64,000 nucleotides of DNA from Roseburia rectibacter (lineage in GTDB: Bacteria > Bacillota > Clostridia > Lachnospirales > Lachnospiraceae), in the NCBI RefSeq assembly GCF_014287515.2, contig NZ_CP092473.1, forward strand, positions 360,501 through 424,500. The letters run 5' to 3'. The position numbers were made by a program, and so were the translations under genes. Below are positions 24,615 through 33,251 of the stretch, piece by piece (the first letter of the stretch is position 1; each line of letters begins with the position of its first letter). The notes under the pieces are model-generated. The model had not been told where the DNA came from. It saw nothing but the letters and a program-made list of their open reading frames with translations, and made no database searches.

Positions 24615-25096
24615 GTTTGCGCGCCATGGGCGCGCTCTAATGGGTGAAAGTCCCGAACACGCCTAGGCAACGAGGAAGTGTATAGCAGAACAGCAAGGGT
24701 GTCCATCGTGAGGTGGAATCTGAAGGAAGCTGTAAGCAAACTCTTGGTCCGACGGACAGAAATCACATATAAGGCTCGGAAATACGGATAAGTCTGCCAA
24801 AAGAGATGAAGTCCTAAAGTTGCTGGAAGTACGAGTAAATGTGGCGGATAGATGAGAGGAAAGAGCGTGCACCTTAAGCGTGGAGGTCTCACAGGGGTTT
24901 CATTAGCCTAGTAACAACGAACTGTGAGAAGTCAGCCGAGCCCATAGTAGTGAAGAAGTCTCTGTAATAGAGATGGAGCAAAGGGGCGAACAATCAATAA
25001 GTTTGAGTATGTCTCGTATTGCAGAAGAGATAACATCTGCCGTAACCAATCGGGTAAAAGATGGTCAAATCAAGCGAGACGGAAAGGAAAGAACGC

Positions 25097-26380
25097 ATGG
25101 ACACAAGTAGTCTAATGGAGCAGATATTATCTAGCGATAACCTCAACAGAGCATATCTGCAGGTCGTACGAAACAAAGGTGCAGAGGGAGTGGACGGAAT
25201 GAAGTGCACAGAACTTAAGGAACATCTTGCAAAGAACGGCGAAATCATTAAGGAGCAGCTGAGGACAAGAAAGTATAAACCTCAGCCAGTACGGAGAGTG
25301 GAGATACCAAAACCCGATGGCGGTTTCAGAAACCTGGGAGTGCCAACAGTAACAGACAGATTTATACAACAAGCTATTGCACAGGTCTTAACACCAATCT
25401 ATGAGGAGCAGTTCCATGATCATAGTTATGGATTCAGACCGAACAGATGTGCACAACAGGCAATCCTGACAGCACTTGATATGATGAACGAGGGCAACGA
25501 CTGGATTGTAGACATTGACTTGGAAAAGTTCTTTGACACAGTAAACCATGACAAGCTTATGACCATCATAGGCAGAACTATAAAAGATGGAGATGTTATC
25601 TCTATCATTAGGAAATATCTTGTCAGTGGAATCATGATTGATGATGAGTATGAGGATTCTATTGTGGGAACACCACAAGGAGGAAATCTTTCACCATTAC
25701 TGGCAAATATCATGCTGAATGAACTTGATAAGGAAATGGAAAAGAGAGGGCTTAACTTTGTACGATACGCGGATGACTGTATTATTATGGTCGGAAGCGA
25801 AATGTCTGCCAATCGTGTAATGAGAAACATATCTCGTTTTATTGAAGAGAAACTAGGACTCAAAGTTAACATGACCAAGAGCAAAGTAGATAGACCAAGA
25901 GGATTGAAATATCTGGGTTTCGGATTCTACTTTGATTCAAGAGCACACCAATTTAAGGCAAAACCACATGCAAAATCAGTAGCAAAGTTCAAGAGGCGAA
26001 TGAAAGAACTCACTTGTCGTAGCTGGGGCGTTAGTAACAGCTATAAGGTTGAGAAACTTAATCAGCTTATCAGAGGGTGGATTAACTACTTTAAAATAGG
26101 TAGTATGAAGGTGTTATGTGCCACGCTCGACCAAAGCATAAGATTTCGATTGCGCATGTGTATATGGAAACATTGGAAAACTCCACAGAATCGCGCGAAG
26201 AACTTAATAAAGCTAGGGGTATATAAGAAACTAGCGTACTCAACGGCTTATAATGGTGCGAGAATCGCACACTGCTGTCAAGGCGGTGCCATGAATGTAG
26301 CCGTTACAAAAGAAAGACTAACCCGTTTTGGATTAATCTCAATGTTAGATTACTACACCGAAAGGTGTGTTACTTGTTAA
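25097..26380 (+). CDS. ltrA: Group II intron reverse transcriptase/maturase
   Basis: 427 residues. Reverse transcriptase blocks include RKYKPQPVRRVEIPKPDGGF, YGFRPNRCAQQAI, VDIDLEKFFDTVNHDKL, GTPQGGNLSPLLANIMLNEL and FVRYADDCIIM (catalytic YADD). The maturase X domain follows (LNQLIRGWINYF, then KTPQNRAKNLIKLGV). There is no C-terminal HNH endonuclease, which fits endonuclease-free introns. ATG 25097 has GGAAAGGA upstream; ATG 25061 is in frame but lacks a site. All catalytic residues look intact, so the intron may be active. Confidence 0.93.
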   Translation: MDTSSLMEQILSSDNLNRAYLQVVRNKGAEGVDGMKCTELKEHLAKNGEIIKEQLRTRKYKPQPVRRVEIPKPDGGFRNLGVPTVTDRFIQQAIAQVLTPIYEEQFHDHSYGFRPNRCAQQAILTALDMMNEGNDWIVDIDLEKFFDTVNHDKLMTIIGRTIKDGDVISIIRKYLVSGIMIDDEYEDSIVGTPQGGNLSPLLANIMLNELDKEMEKRGLNFVRYADDCIIMVGSEMSANRVMRNISRFIEEKLGLKVNMTKSKVDRPRGLKYLGFGFYFDSRAHQFKAKPHAKSVAKFKRRMKELTCRSWGVSNSYKVEKLNQLIRGWINYFKIGSMKVLCATLDQSIRFRLRMCIWKHWKTPQNRAKNLIKLGVYKKLAYSTAYNGARIAHCCQGGAMNVAVTKERLTRFGLISMLDYYTERCVTC

Positions 26381-26386
26381 GTTGAC

Positions 26387-26424
26387 TGAACCGCCGTGTA
26401 CCGAACGGTACGCACGGTGGTGTG
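26387..26424 (+). ncRNA. Group II intron domain V
   Basis: GAACCGCCGTGTACCGAACG followed by GTACGCACGGTGGTGTGAG folds into the short two-helix domain V hairpin with an AACCG/CGGTG lower stem. This catalytic core lies 7 bases behind the reverse-transcriptase stop. Confidence 0.75.
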
Positions 26425-26480
26425 AGAGGTCGGGAAATCACTCAGATTTCCCTCCTACTCGATTAAATAAATACTTTTAA

Positions 26481-26834
26481 TTAGCCGATTACGGCATCCT
26501 CTGCTGTAAAATGTTCCAGAGAATTTTCTTTTACCTGTATGCAGATATAAGTAATTCCGGAAATATCGGATGCAAAAAACTGACGCTTTGCAGCAGGTGC
26601 GATTTTTAGCCAGTCTCCAGTTGAAAGGCTGATTTCTTCTCCATCAATTACGGCTTTGCCGTTACCTGAAAGAATTCCATAGATTTCTTCATTTTCTTTA
26701 TGAGAATGAACAAATGGGACATTTGCTCCTGCAGGTAGTTCGTTTAAACTGATTTCTGCACCTGTTAAAGACAACTTTTCATGCAGTTCAATTCGGTTTT
26801 CCTTTCCAATAGTTGTTTTTGTGTAATTTGTCAT
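26481..26834 (-). CDS. Cupin-domain protein
   Basis: 117-residue single cupin barrel. Motif 1 is FVHSHKENEEIYGILSGNGK with metal ligands His, His and Glu. The motif 2 region ends in SGITYICIQV and has no clear second histidine. ATG 26834 is preceded by GGAGG at 26842-26846. Divergent from an HxlR regulator that probably controls it. Substrate unknown. Confidence 0.85.
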   Translation of the reverse strand: MTNYTKTTIGKENRIELHEKLSLTGAEISLNELPAGANVPFVHSHKENEEIYGILSGNGKAVIDGEEISLSTGDWLKIAPAAKRQFFASDISGITYICIQVKENSLEHFTAEDAVIG

Positions 26835-26880
26835 AATAATACCTCCATAGTTGATTTGTAGTTTCTGGTTGCTTGGTATT

Positions 26881-26909
26881 AGTATAGTGTGAGACACATA
26901 CAAAAACAA
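26881..26909 (-). promoter_or_regulatory. Promoter of the cupin gene
   Basis: On the minus strand TTGTTT (26909-26904) and TATACT (26886-26881) are 17 bases apart. A weaker plus-strand promoter for the HxlR gene (TGTACA at 26929, TACAAT at 26952) overlaps the same intergenic space, giving one regulator access to both. Confidence 0.55.
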
Positions 26910-26976
26910 GTACGCACCTTTTTGTAACTGTACACTCAAAATTGAATGTGTTACAATAGACTCGGAGGTGAGAATT

Positions 26977-27309
26977 ATGCGAGCAAAAGAAGAATTACCG
27001 GAATGCCCAGTTGCAACAGCGGTATCTCTCATCGGAGGAAAATGGAAACTGCTGATTTTGCGTAACTTGAAAGAGCGCCCATGGAGATTCAATGAGCTAC
27101 AACGAAGTATAGATGGTATTTCACAAAAGGTTTTGACAGATAGTTTAAGACAAATGATGAGTGATGGACTGGCATATCGCCACGATTACCATGAGCAGCC
27201 ACCGAGAGTCGAATACGGATTAACGGAACTCGGAACAAAAATGCTTCCAATTGTTAATTCACTTGCTGACTTTGGTAACTACTATAAATCACTTATTGAA
27301 CAGAATTAA
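26977..27309 (+). CDS. HxlR-family transcriptional regulator
   Basis: 110 residues: PVATAVSLIGGKWKLLILRN, RFNELQRSIDGISQKVLTDS and YHEQPPRVEYGLTELG, the winged helix and wing of HxlR proteins, which sense aldehydes, quinones or oxidants. ATG 26977 follows GGAGGTGA. Divergent from the cupin gene by 140 bp and followed 50 bp later by the TIGR04076 gene. Confidence 0.9.
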   Translation: MRAKEELPECPVATAVSLIGGKWKLLILRNLKERPWRFNELQRSIDGISQKVLTDSLRQMMSDGLAYRHDYHEQPPRVEYGLTELGTKMLPIVNSLADFGNYYKSLIEQN

Positions 27310-27361
27310 GTACGTTAGTATTTGAAAAGCCCGAACAATCGAAATCTGGAGGTGTTGACGA

Positions 27362-27772
27362 ATGCAACATGAATGCAAAATAACGGTATTGGAGACAAAG
27401 GTATTTCCGGAATTGCAGGAAAAGTATTTAGCTGATCCGAAATCAGGTCCGTGTCCCTGCTTCAAGGCGGGAGATACATTCCTTCTGAAAAGAACGCCGG
27501 AGCAGGATGACTTTTACCATCTAATGAACGGCAAATTCTGCGGCGAGGCATGGGATGCCATCAGCCGATATGTCTATGCGGCGCTGCAGGGTGGCTCCAT
27601 TATGCGTAAGTGGACAAATGACGACAGAATGATGATCGCCTGCTGCAATGACGGCACACGCCCTGTTATCTTCAAAATAGAGCGGATTGATATTCCGGAA
27701 AGCGAAGAAGAAAAGCAATGGTTGAAAAAGCAGAATTTTGAGAACACGGCAAATGATGCTTATACAGGCTGA
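27362..27772 (+). CDS. TIGR04076 family protein
   Basis: 136 residues: CKITVLETKVFPELQEKYLA, GPCPCFKAGDTFLLKR, FCGEAWDAISRYVYAALQGG and MIACCNDGTRPVIFKIERID. This pattern is that of TIGR04076, a cysteine-containing family of anaerobes without a known function. ATG 27362 follows GGAGGTG. Likely in one unit with the HxlR gene. Confidence 0.82.
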   Translation: MQHECKITVLETKVFPELQEKYLADPKSGPCPCFKAGDTFLLKRTPEQDDFYHLMNGKFCGEAWDAISRYVYAALQGGSIMRKWTNDDRMMIACCNDGTRPVIFKIERIDIPESEEEKQWLKKQNFENTANDAYTG

Positions 27773-27880
27773 TAAATCCCAGTTGATATTTCACATATTT
27801 TAGGAAATTTAATAACTGTTATATTTGATTATCAAATTCTTCGCAAACCCTTGAAAATACTAAGTTTGTAGCAAGTGTAC

Positions 27881-27957
27881 TTTCCCTTACTCTTTCCCTT
27901 GTGTTACATTCTCCCATTAGCTTTCATGAACCTTAATATGGGAAAAATTAAGGGAAA
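27881..27957 (+). other. Candidate left attachment-site region of the mobilizable element
   Basis: TTTCCCTTAC (27881-27890), TTTCCCTTGTG (27893-27903) and, 46 bp on, TAAGGGAAA (27949-27957). The same set in the same order flanks the integrase gene at 38859-38908. The 11-bp TTTCCCTTGTG is the longest identical block. The 27773-28072 gap holds nothing else I can identify. Confidence 0.5.
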
Positions 27958-28072
27958 GAAAATTTCATAACACAGTATAACATATAACAATAACGACATG
28001 GTGAACTGATTGAAATGTTTTCGATATTTAACTCTATTACTGATTATCAAAAGAAAATGGAGATAAGATACG

Positions 28073-28312
28073 ATGAGAACAATTTATGCAGAATACAACA
28101 TAAATCACGATAGTATTGATGTTTACACAAGTGCTGGATATATGCTTCGCATTGACTGCTGGGAAGCTGAAAAAGATTTAAAAACCACATATGGATCAGA
28201 ATGTGCACTTACTTCATTAGCTGTGGATGAGCCTTTGGAATATGCAAGATTATATCTTGAGGGCAATTTACAGATGTGGGTGGATGCAGAAGATTCATTA
28301 GAATTTTATTAA
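28073..28312 (+). CDS. DUF6061 family protein
   Basis: 79-residue acidic soluble protein: EYNINHDSIDVYTSAGYMLR, CALTSLAVDEPLEYARLYLE then GNLQMWVDAEDSLEFY. Matches my memory of DUF6061, a small family frequent in gut Firmicute elements; unknown function. ATG 28073 follows GGAGAT. First gene inside the element's left end, ended by a strong bidirectional terminator. Confidence 0.65.
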   Translation: MRTIYAEYNINHDSIDVYTSAGYMLRIDCWEAEKDLKTTYGSECALTSLAVDEPLEYARLYLEGNLQMWVDAEDSLEFY

Positions 28313-28315
28313 GTG

Positions 28316-28354
28316 AAAGAGGGATAGTGTTCATTAAGAGTGCTATCCCTCTTT
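28316..28354. terminator. Bidirectional terminator
   Basis: AAAGAGGGATAG (28316-28327) pairs perfectly with CTATCCCTCTTT (28343-28354). It separates the DUF6061 gene from the convergent permease gene. Confidence 0.85.
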
Positions 28355-28388
28355 AAAGAATGTGCGAAATGCAATAATTACATATTTT

Positions 28389-30596
28389 CTATGGATTAAC
28401 AGAATGCCTAAAAATAATCCATGTACTTATGAAATAACAAATCAATAAAATTGCCAAAATGCCCATTGTTGCCCCTATTTGTAACATCAATGCACCAAAC
28501 CCGATATAGGCTGAAATTTCTGCTGATATGGTTTGGATAAAGTAAGCTATTACAACAGCAGCTACAATGATTGCTGTGATAATTGGAAGCCCAAACCAAA
28601 CACTTAATTGTTGCAAGATAAGTTTTCCGATATGCTTTTCTTCCACCCCCAATTTTCGGAGTACAGAGAAGCGATATTTATATTGTCCTGCGTCTAAGAG
28701 TTGTTGCAAGGAAAGTACGGTAAGACATATAATCATCAATACAACAGCACCATAAAGCATTGCAGCCTGTAAAACAAAATTATTTGCTATTGTACTGTTC
28801 CTCTGTAATGTACTGAACCGTATTCCATACATAACACCGCTTTCTGCTTGCTCTGGGTATTCCTCTGTAAAAAATTTTTCCAGTTCCCTTGCATTTTCAT
28901 AGGAGATGTTTTCTTCTGTTGTGATATAGCGGTTTTTTATTACCGGCAACAGCTTTTCACAAATACTGTCTGGAAGTACATAGAGTATATCTGTATAGGA
29001 ATTGTACGCTGTTTCTCCGATTGCTTCCTCATAATAGGACTGCTCGGAAAGAGTCAATTCTCCTGCGTCTGTCAAAATACTGGTATGCTCTTTCAAAAAG
29101 CTATCCCGTTCTTCCTCGGTGGCGATTGCCGCCCATTGTGTCGTAAATTCATCTTCCCCCAGAGAAATCTGTTCATAACCCAACATTTTCCTTATGGTGT
29201 TATAATCACTTAAAGAAATTGCCACAATCGGAAAATCATATTTCTGTCTGTTGTGAAAATCGTCTTTCTCTGGCAGATATAGATTGAAAGTGCAATCATA
29301 GTCTGTATCTATTTTATGTTCTGCCAGAAAATCAGTAATGATTTCATAACTGTCCTGTGGCAGATTTTCTTCTTCATAAACATCATTGTATCTCGAATAT
29401 ACCTGCACATCATACATAGAGCGTATATCCAAATAACCAGACGACCAGCCCGTCAAAATAGGGGCTGCAACGAACATGAAAATTGCTAATACCAAAGTGA
29501 TACAAATGACTGCCATAGTCTTGCTGGTCGTATTCAGCTTTGAGGTAATCTGTCCGAAAAAGAAAAGTGCTTCCTCATGGTATCGGTGTTCTGGCGATTT
29601 TTCTTTCCATGCTACAATCAAACCACTGGTAAGATAAATGAAGGCACAAATGAAGAAAAGTAAGTCAATCACAACAAAAAGCAGATATTGATTGAGCGTT
29701 CCACCACCTAAAGGCAGATAATATTTATTTGTTAATGCTGCAACGCTGGCTGCTGTAAAAGCATTCAATACAGAACATATCAGCAAACCAGCAATGAAAC
29801 ATTCTCTTTTTTTCTTTCTGATTATGCAAAATATCGACCACAGCAAAGTAAGCAGCGGAAAAAGAATATTTCCCCAAAACATAAGCTGCACCGGAAACGC
29901 AAAGCGGGTGTCATAATAAAACCAGACCTTTTGTATTCCTGCAATCAATCCCCATACGGTAAATACTTCAAAGAGGACTACTACAACAGAAATGAAGCGG
30001 CTCTTTTTTAGCTCTGGTTCGTTCTCTTTCTCTGCGGAAAGCATATCAATAATTTTTGTTTTCTGAATGGTACGGGTATTGAAAATTCCTACCACAAAAA
30101 AACTTGCCACAAAAAATACCACTGTCAACAAAACGGTATCCGGGAATAATGTCCATGAGATTTCATAAGGCTTTCCATAAGCAGTAAGGAGCATTGCGGT
30201 AATGAATTGAGAACAAAATACACCGCAAAAAATACCAATCAAAATGGAAAACATACCCATAATCAGTGTTTCTGCAAAGAAAATCCTGCCAATAGTTTTT
30301 TGTTCCATTCCCATAATGGACTGGACAGCAAACTCTTTTTGCTTCCGTCTTAGCATATAATGATTGACGAACCGTATCAAAAATAACAACAGCAATGTTA
30401 TCATGCAGATTGCAATTTTCATTCCGTCACTTAACAGAGTAAAATCATACTCGCTGCCTATATCCGGGCTATAATAACTACTGGAAATAGACAAGAACGC
30501 ATAAAACAAGGTAACACAGATTGTCATTGTGACAATGTAGACCAGATAGTCTTTTACAGACCGTTTTGCATTTCTGAAAACAAGTTTAGCATACAT
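28389..30596 (-). CDS. BceB-type ABC transporter permease
   Basis: 735-residue FtsX-family permease of the peptide-resistance type: ten membrane helices, with a large extracellular domain of about 200 residues between helices 7 and 8 (roughly 395-600 here) that senses cell-wall-active peptides. It starts MYAKLVFRNAKRSVKDYLVY, typical of BceB/VraG proteins. ATG 30596 is chosen because GGAGGGGG lies just upstream. It overlaps the ATPase gene by 11 bases. Together they would protect the lipid II cycle and signal to the adjacent kinase. Confidence 0.9.
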   Translation of the reverse strand: MYAKLVFRNAKRSVKDYLVYIVTMTICVTLFYAFLSISSSYYSPDIGSEYDFTLLSDGMKIAICMITLLLLFLIRFVNHYMLRRKQKEFAVQSIMGMEQKTIGRIFFAETLIMGMFSILIGIFCGVFCSQFITAMLLTAYGKPYEISWTLFPDTVLLTVVFFVASFFVVGIFNTRTIQKTKIIDMLSAEKENEPELKKSRFISVVVVLFEVFTVWGLIAGIQKVWFYYDTRFAFPVQLMFWGNILFPLLTLLWSIFCIIRKKKRECFIAGLLICSVLNAFTAASVAALTNKYYLPLGGGTLNQYLLFVVIDLLFFICAFIYLTSGLIVAWKEKSPEHRYHEEALFFFGQITSKLNTTSKTMAVICITLVLAIFMFVAAPILTGWSSGYLDIRSMYDVQVYSRYNDVYEEENLPQDSYEIITDFLAEHKIDTDYDCTFNLYLPEKDDFHNRQKYDFPIVAISLSDYNTIRKMLGYEQISLGEDEFTTQWAAIATEEERDSFLKEHTSILTDAGELTLSEQSYYEEAIGETAYNSYTDILYVLPDSICEKLLPVIKNRYITTEENISYENARELEKFFTEEYPEQAESGVMYGIRFSTLQRNSTIANNFVLQAAMLYGAVVLMIICLTVLSLQQLLDAGQYKYRFSVLRKLGVEEKHIGKLILQQLSVWFGLPIITAIIVAAVVIAYFIQTISAEISAYIGFGALMLQIGATMGILAILLICYFISTWIIFRHSVNP

Positions 30597-31353
30597 GGCT
30601 CTGTCCCCCTCCAATCATGGTAAGGACATTCAGAATTTTATCAAAAAAAGCACTTCTGCTGTCGTTGCCCTTGCGCAGTTCCATAAAGATTTCTCCGTCT
30701 TTCAAAAAAAGAATACGGTTGGCATAGCTGGCGGTAAAAGCGTCATGAGTTACCATAAGAATTGTCGCCCTAAGCTGTTCATTGATACTTTGAATGGTAG
30801 ACAGCAGCATTTGTGAGGAATGGCTGTCTAATGCTCCTGTCGGTTCATCTGCCAATAAGAGTTTCGGATTGTTGATAATTGCTCTTGCACAGGCACAACG
30901 CTGTTTTTGACCGCCCGATACCTGATAAGGATATTTGTTTAGAATATCGCTGATATTCAGCTTTCCGGCTATATCCAAAATGCGGGGTTCTACAATCCCT
31001 GCAGGGACTTTATTGATTGCTAATGCCAGTGCAATGTTTTCTGAAATTGTCAATGTATCCAGCAAATTGAAGTCTTGAAATACAAAACCTAAATTCTCTC
31101 TGCGAAAGCGGGCAAGGAATTTTGGTTTGATTTCCGTTATATCTGTTCCCTCTAAAAAAATATGCCCTGCACTTACGGTATCAATCGTAGAAATACAGTT
31201 TAGCAGCGTTGTCTTTCCAGAACCGGACGCACCCATAATTCCGAGAAATTCTCCGGCTTCCACAGAAAAACTAATATCTTTAATGGCTTTGGTAATATTC
31301 CCCTCATTGCCATAATATTTCTGGATATGCTCCAGCTTCAAAATTGTATTCAT
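30586..31353 (-). CDS. BceA-type ABC transporter ATPase
   Basis: 255 residues. Walker A GASGSGKTT, Q-loop FVFQDFNLLDTLTISEN, signature VSGGQKQR, Walker B LLLADEPTGALD and H-loop MVTHDAFTA: the MacB/BceA group. AAGGAGG lies 8 bases before the ATG. It pairs with the permease downstream; a candidate BceR box precedes it. Confidence 0.92.
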   Translation of the reverse strand: MNTILKLEHIQKYYGNEGNITKAIKDISFSVEAGEFLGIMGASGSGKTTLLNCISTIDTVSAGHIFLEGTDITEIKPKFLARFRRENLGFVFQDFNLLDTLTISENIALALAINKVPAGIVEPRILDIAGKLNISDILNKYPYQVSGGQKQRCACARAIINNPKLLLADEPTGALDSHSSQMLLSTIQSINEQLRATILMVTHDAFTASYANRILFLKDGEIFMELRKGNDSRSAFFDKILNVLTMIGGGQSHVC

Positions 31354-31432
31354 CGGATAAACCTCCTTAACTGTTCCATACCCATATTGTAAATGGAGTA
31401 TCTCATTTTTTGTATCAAGTTTTCTTACACAG

Positions 31433-31452
31433 TTCTTACAAAAATGTAAGAA
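31433..31452 (-). promoter_or_regulatory. Candidate BceR-type operator upstream of the transporter genes
   Basis: TTCTTACA (31433-31440), AAAA, TGTAAGAA (31445-31452) is a perfect 8-bp inverted repeat, with a further half-site CTTACA at 31421-31426. It lies between the kinase stop and the ATPase start, 80-100 bp before the latter, where the cognate response regulator would bind. It could alternatively act as a weak terminator for the kinase transcript. Confidence 0.5.
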
Positions 31453-31464
31453 GTGCAGAACCTG

Positions 31465-32478
31465 TCAGCCCTGCACTCCGATAATAAAATCATTCATTTG
31501 AAAGATAAGTGAAATCGTTGTTCCTCTGTTTTCGGAATAAGCAGTAAGTCCTATTCCCAGTTTATCACATAGACGCTTGCAAAGATATAAGCCAATTCCA
31601 GTAGAATTTTTCCCGGTTCGCCCATTCTGACCTGTAAATCCTTTTTCAAAAATACGGGGTAAATCACTTTTAGGAATACCTATCCCATTATCGCTGATAG
31701 ATAGCACAATCTTGTCATTCGTTTTTGTTGCCCCAAAGTGCAAAATAGGCTGCTCTGCATGGTATTTGATTGCATTACCGATAATCTGATTTAAGATGAA
31801 CCGCACCCATTTTTCATCAGTGTAAACCATTGTTTCTATATCGTCTATCTGAATTGACATATTACTTTGACGCAAAAGATACTTATTATCTGCGATTGCA
31901 CTATTCACAACATCGCATAAATTGACTTCACGGACAGAATAGTCTTTTTCAGCGTGTTCACTTCTGGCATAGTAAAGTGCCTGTTCTGTATATTGATTGA
32001 TATTCTCTAACTCTGCCAATACCTCTCTGGAAAAGGGAGAACGGTTATTCTCACACAGCAGCTTCATAGCTGTAATTGGTGTTTTTACTTCGTGTATCCA
32101 TTGTTCAATGTATTCTTTATATTCCCTGCGTTCCCTCTGTACTTCGCCAATCCGTTCCAACATGGATTTTTCAGCCATTTTCATAATCTGGTAAAAAACC
32201 TGTTCATCAGCCCTTTCCGGCACTTGCATGATTTCCGGCAATAAATATCGTTCTTCTAATTGCTCCGTCATATTGAGCAATTTATTCAGATACTTTTTTC
32301 GTGAGAAATAAAAAGTCAGCAAAGATAAAACAAGGACAATCGACCAGACCGCAAGAATAAACAGGACTGTTTGGATAGGATTATCGCTTGCAATCAGGAA
32401 CAAGGCAAAGGCAAGCATACCCAGCAGATTGATTAAAATAACGGGGAGTTGATTTTTCAAATATTGTTTTCCATTCAT
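31465..32478 (-). CDS. BceS-type intramembrane-sensing histidine kinase
   Basis: 337 residues. Two N-terminal helices (about 12-30 and 37-56) are joined by only a few residues, the mark of kinases that sense via their transporter and not via an extracellular domain. Phospho-acceptor IEQWIHEVKTPITAMKLL (His near 129). ATPase boxes NQIIGNAIKY, SISDNGIGIP and STGIGLYLCKR. It overlaps the response regulator gene by 4 bases. Confidence 0.92.
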   Translation of the reverse strand: MNGKQYLKNQLPVILINLLGMLAFALFLIASDNPIQTVLFILAVWSIVLVLSLLTFYFSRKKYLNKLLNMTEQLEERYLLPEIMQVPERADEQVFYQIMKMAEKSMLERIGEVQRERREYKEYIEQWIHEVKTPITAMKLLCENNRSPFSREVLAELENINQYTEQALYYARSEHAEKDYSVREVNLCDVVNSAIADNKYLLRQSNMSIQIDDIETMVYTDEKWVRFILNQIIGNAIKYHAEQPILHFGATKTNDKIVLSISDNGIGIPKSDLPRIFEKGFTGQNGRTGKNSTGIGLYLCKRLCDKLGIGLTAYSENRGTTISLIFQMNDFIIGVQG

Positions 32479-33143
32479 AATGTATATCCTTGCCTGTGTT
32501 TTGTTTTAATGAAATCTACAAGTCCGATTGTTGCCAGTTTGTCACGAATACGGGTAATATTGACACTTAGGGCATTATCATCAACATAAAGCTGATTATC
32601 CCAAAGAAAATCCACAATATCATTTCTGGAACAGATTTTTCCAGCGTTCTTAAAAAGGTAGTAGAGGATTTTCAATTCATTCTTTGTCAATTCTGCTTTC
32701 TGTCCTTTGTACTCTATCATACTACTCTCCAAATGCAGGGTAGCTTCTTTCCACATATAAATTTCTGTTTGAGAGGAACGGTAGGCTTTCTTTAACAATG
32801 CAGCAATTTTAGCAAGAAGAATAGCAGGATTATAAGGCTTTGTGATAAACGCATCTCCACCCAGCATAATGCTGTTTAGTTCGTCCATATCTGTATTGCT
32901 GCTTGTTACAAATACAATCGGAATATCTGAAAAAGTGCGAATTTGAGAACATATTTCAAAACCGTTATTCCCCGGAAGTTTTATATCCAGAATAACCAGA
33001 TGTGGTGCAGCTTCTTTTAACTGCTCTATTGTTTGGGAAAAATCCGTAACTGCAAATACTTCATATCCATTCCCATACAAAAGAGTTTTAAGCTGTGTTT
33101 GTATCGTAAAATCATCTTCAATGATTAGTATTTTTTCCTTCAT
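32475..33143 (-). CDS. BceR-type OmpR-family response regulator
   Basis: 222 residues. Receiver with EDD pocket (LIIEDDFTIQTQLK), phospho-acceptor Asp in LVILDIKLPGNNGFE, Thr/Ser in VFVTSSN and Lys in AFITKPYNP. Winged helix at 130-222 with LTKNELKILYYLFKNAGKIC and VDDNALSVNITRIRDKL. GGGAGG precedes the ATG. Would activate the transporter operon on peptide stress. Confidence 0.92.
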   Translation of the reverse strand: MKEKILIIEDDFTIQTQLKTLLYGNGYEVFAVTDFSQTIEQLKEAAPHLVILDIKLPGNNGFEICSQIRTFSDIPIVFVTSSNTDMDELNSIMLGGDAFITKPYNPAILLAKIAALLKKAYRSSQTEIYMWKEATLHLESSMIEYKGQKAELTKNELKILYYLFKNAGKICSRNDIVDFLWDNQLYVDDNALSVNITRIRDKLATIGLVDFIKTKHRQGYTL

Positions 33144-33251
33144 AGAGATACCTCCCTAACACTTTATTATACTGTATCAGAGAGGTTTTCTCAATCGTAT
33201 TATTGAATGGGAATTTTAGAATGATTTTGTACATAGCTTTGTAAAAAATGC

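Larger units (their letters stand above)
24618..26463 (+). mobile_element. Group II intron
   Basis: About 1.85 kb retroelement: structured 5' RNA, a reverse-transcriptase gene in domain IV, and a 3' domain V/VI. The 5' end carries the palindrome GCGCGCCATGGGCGCGC and then GGGTGAAAGTCCCGAACACG, as in domain I of Firmicute introns. The 3' end runs from domain V through GGTCGGGAAATCACTCAG to CTACTCGAT, ending AT (the usual AY). Exact splice sites are uncertain by a few bases. Insertion directly behind a terminator stem is a habit best known from group IIC introns; I cannot fix the class from sequence alone. Confidence 0.85.

Noticed and set aside
24587..24892. Minus-strand frames in the 5' part of the group II intron
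   Set aside because: The sequence is structured intron RNA; these frames have no recognisable protein features.
31433..31452. Terminator for the Bce kinase transcript
   Set aside because: The 8-bp stem is AT-rich with a four-base loop and no T run on the minus strand after it; its place before the transporter genes suits a regulator box better, though not conclusively.
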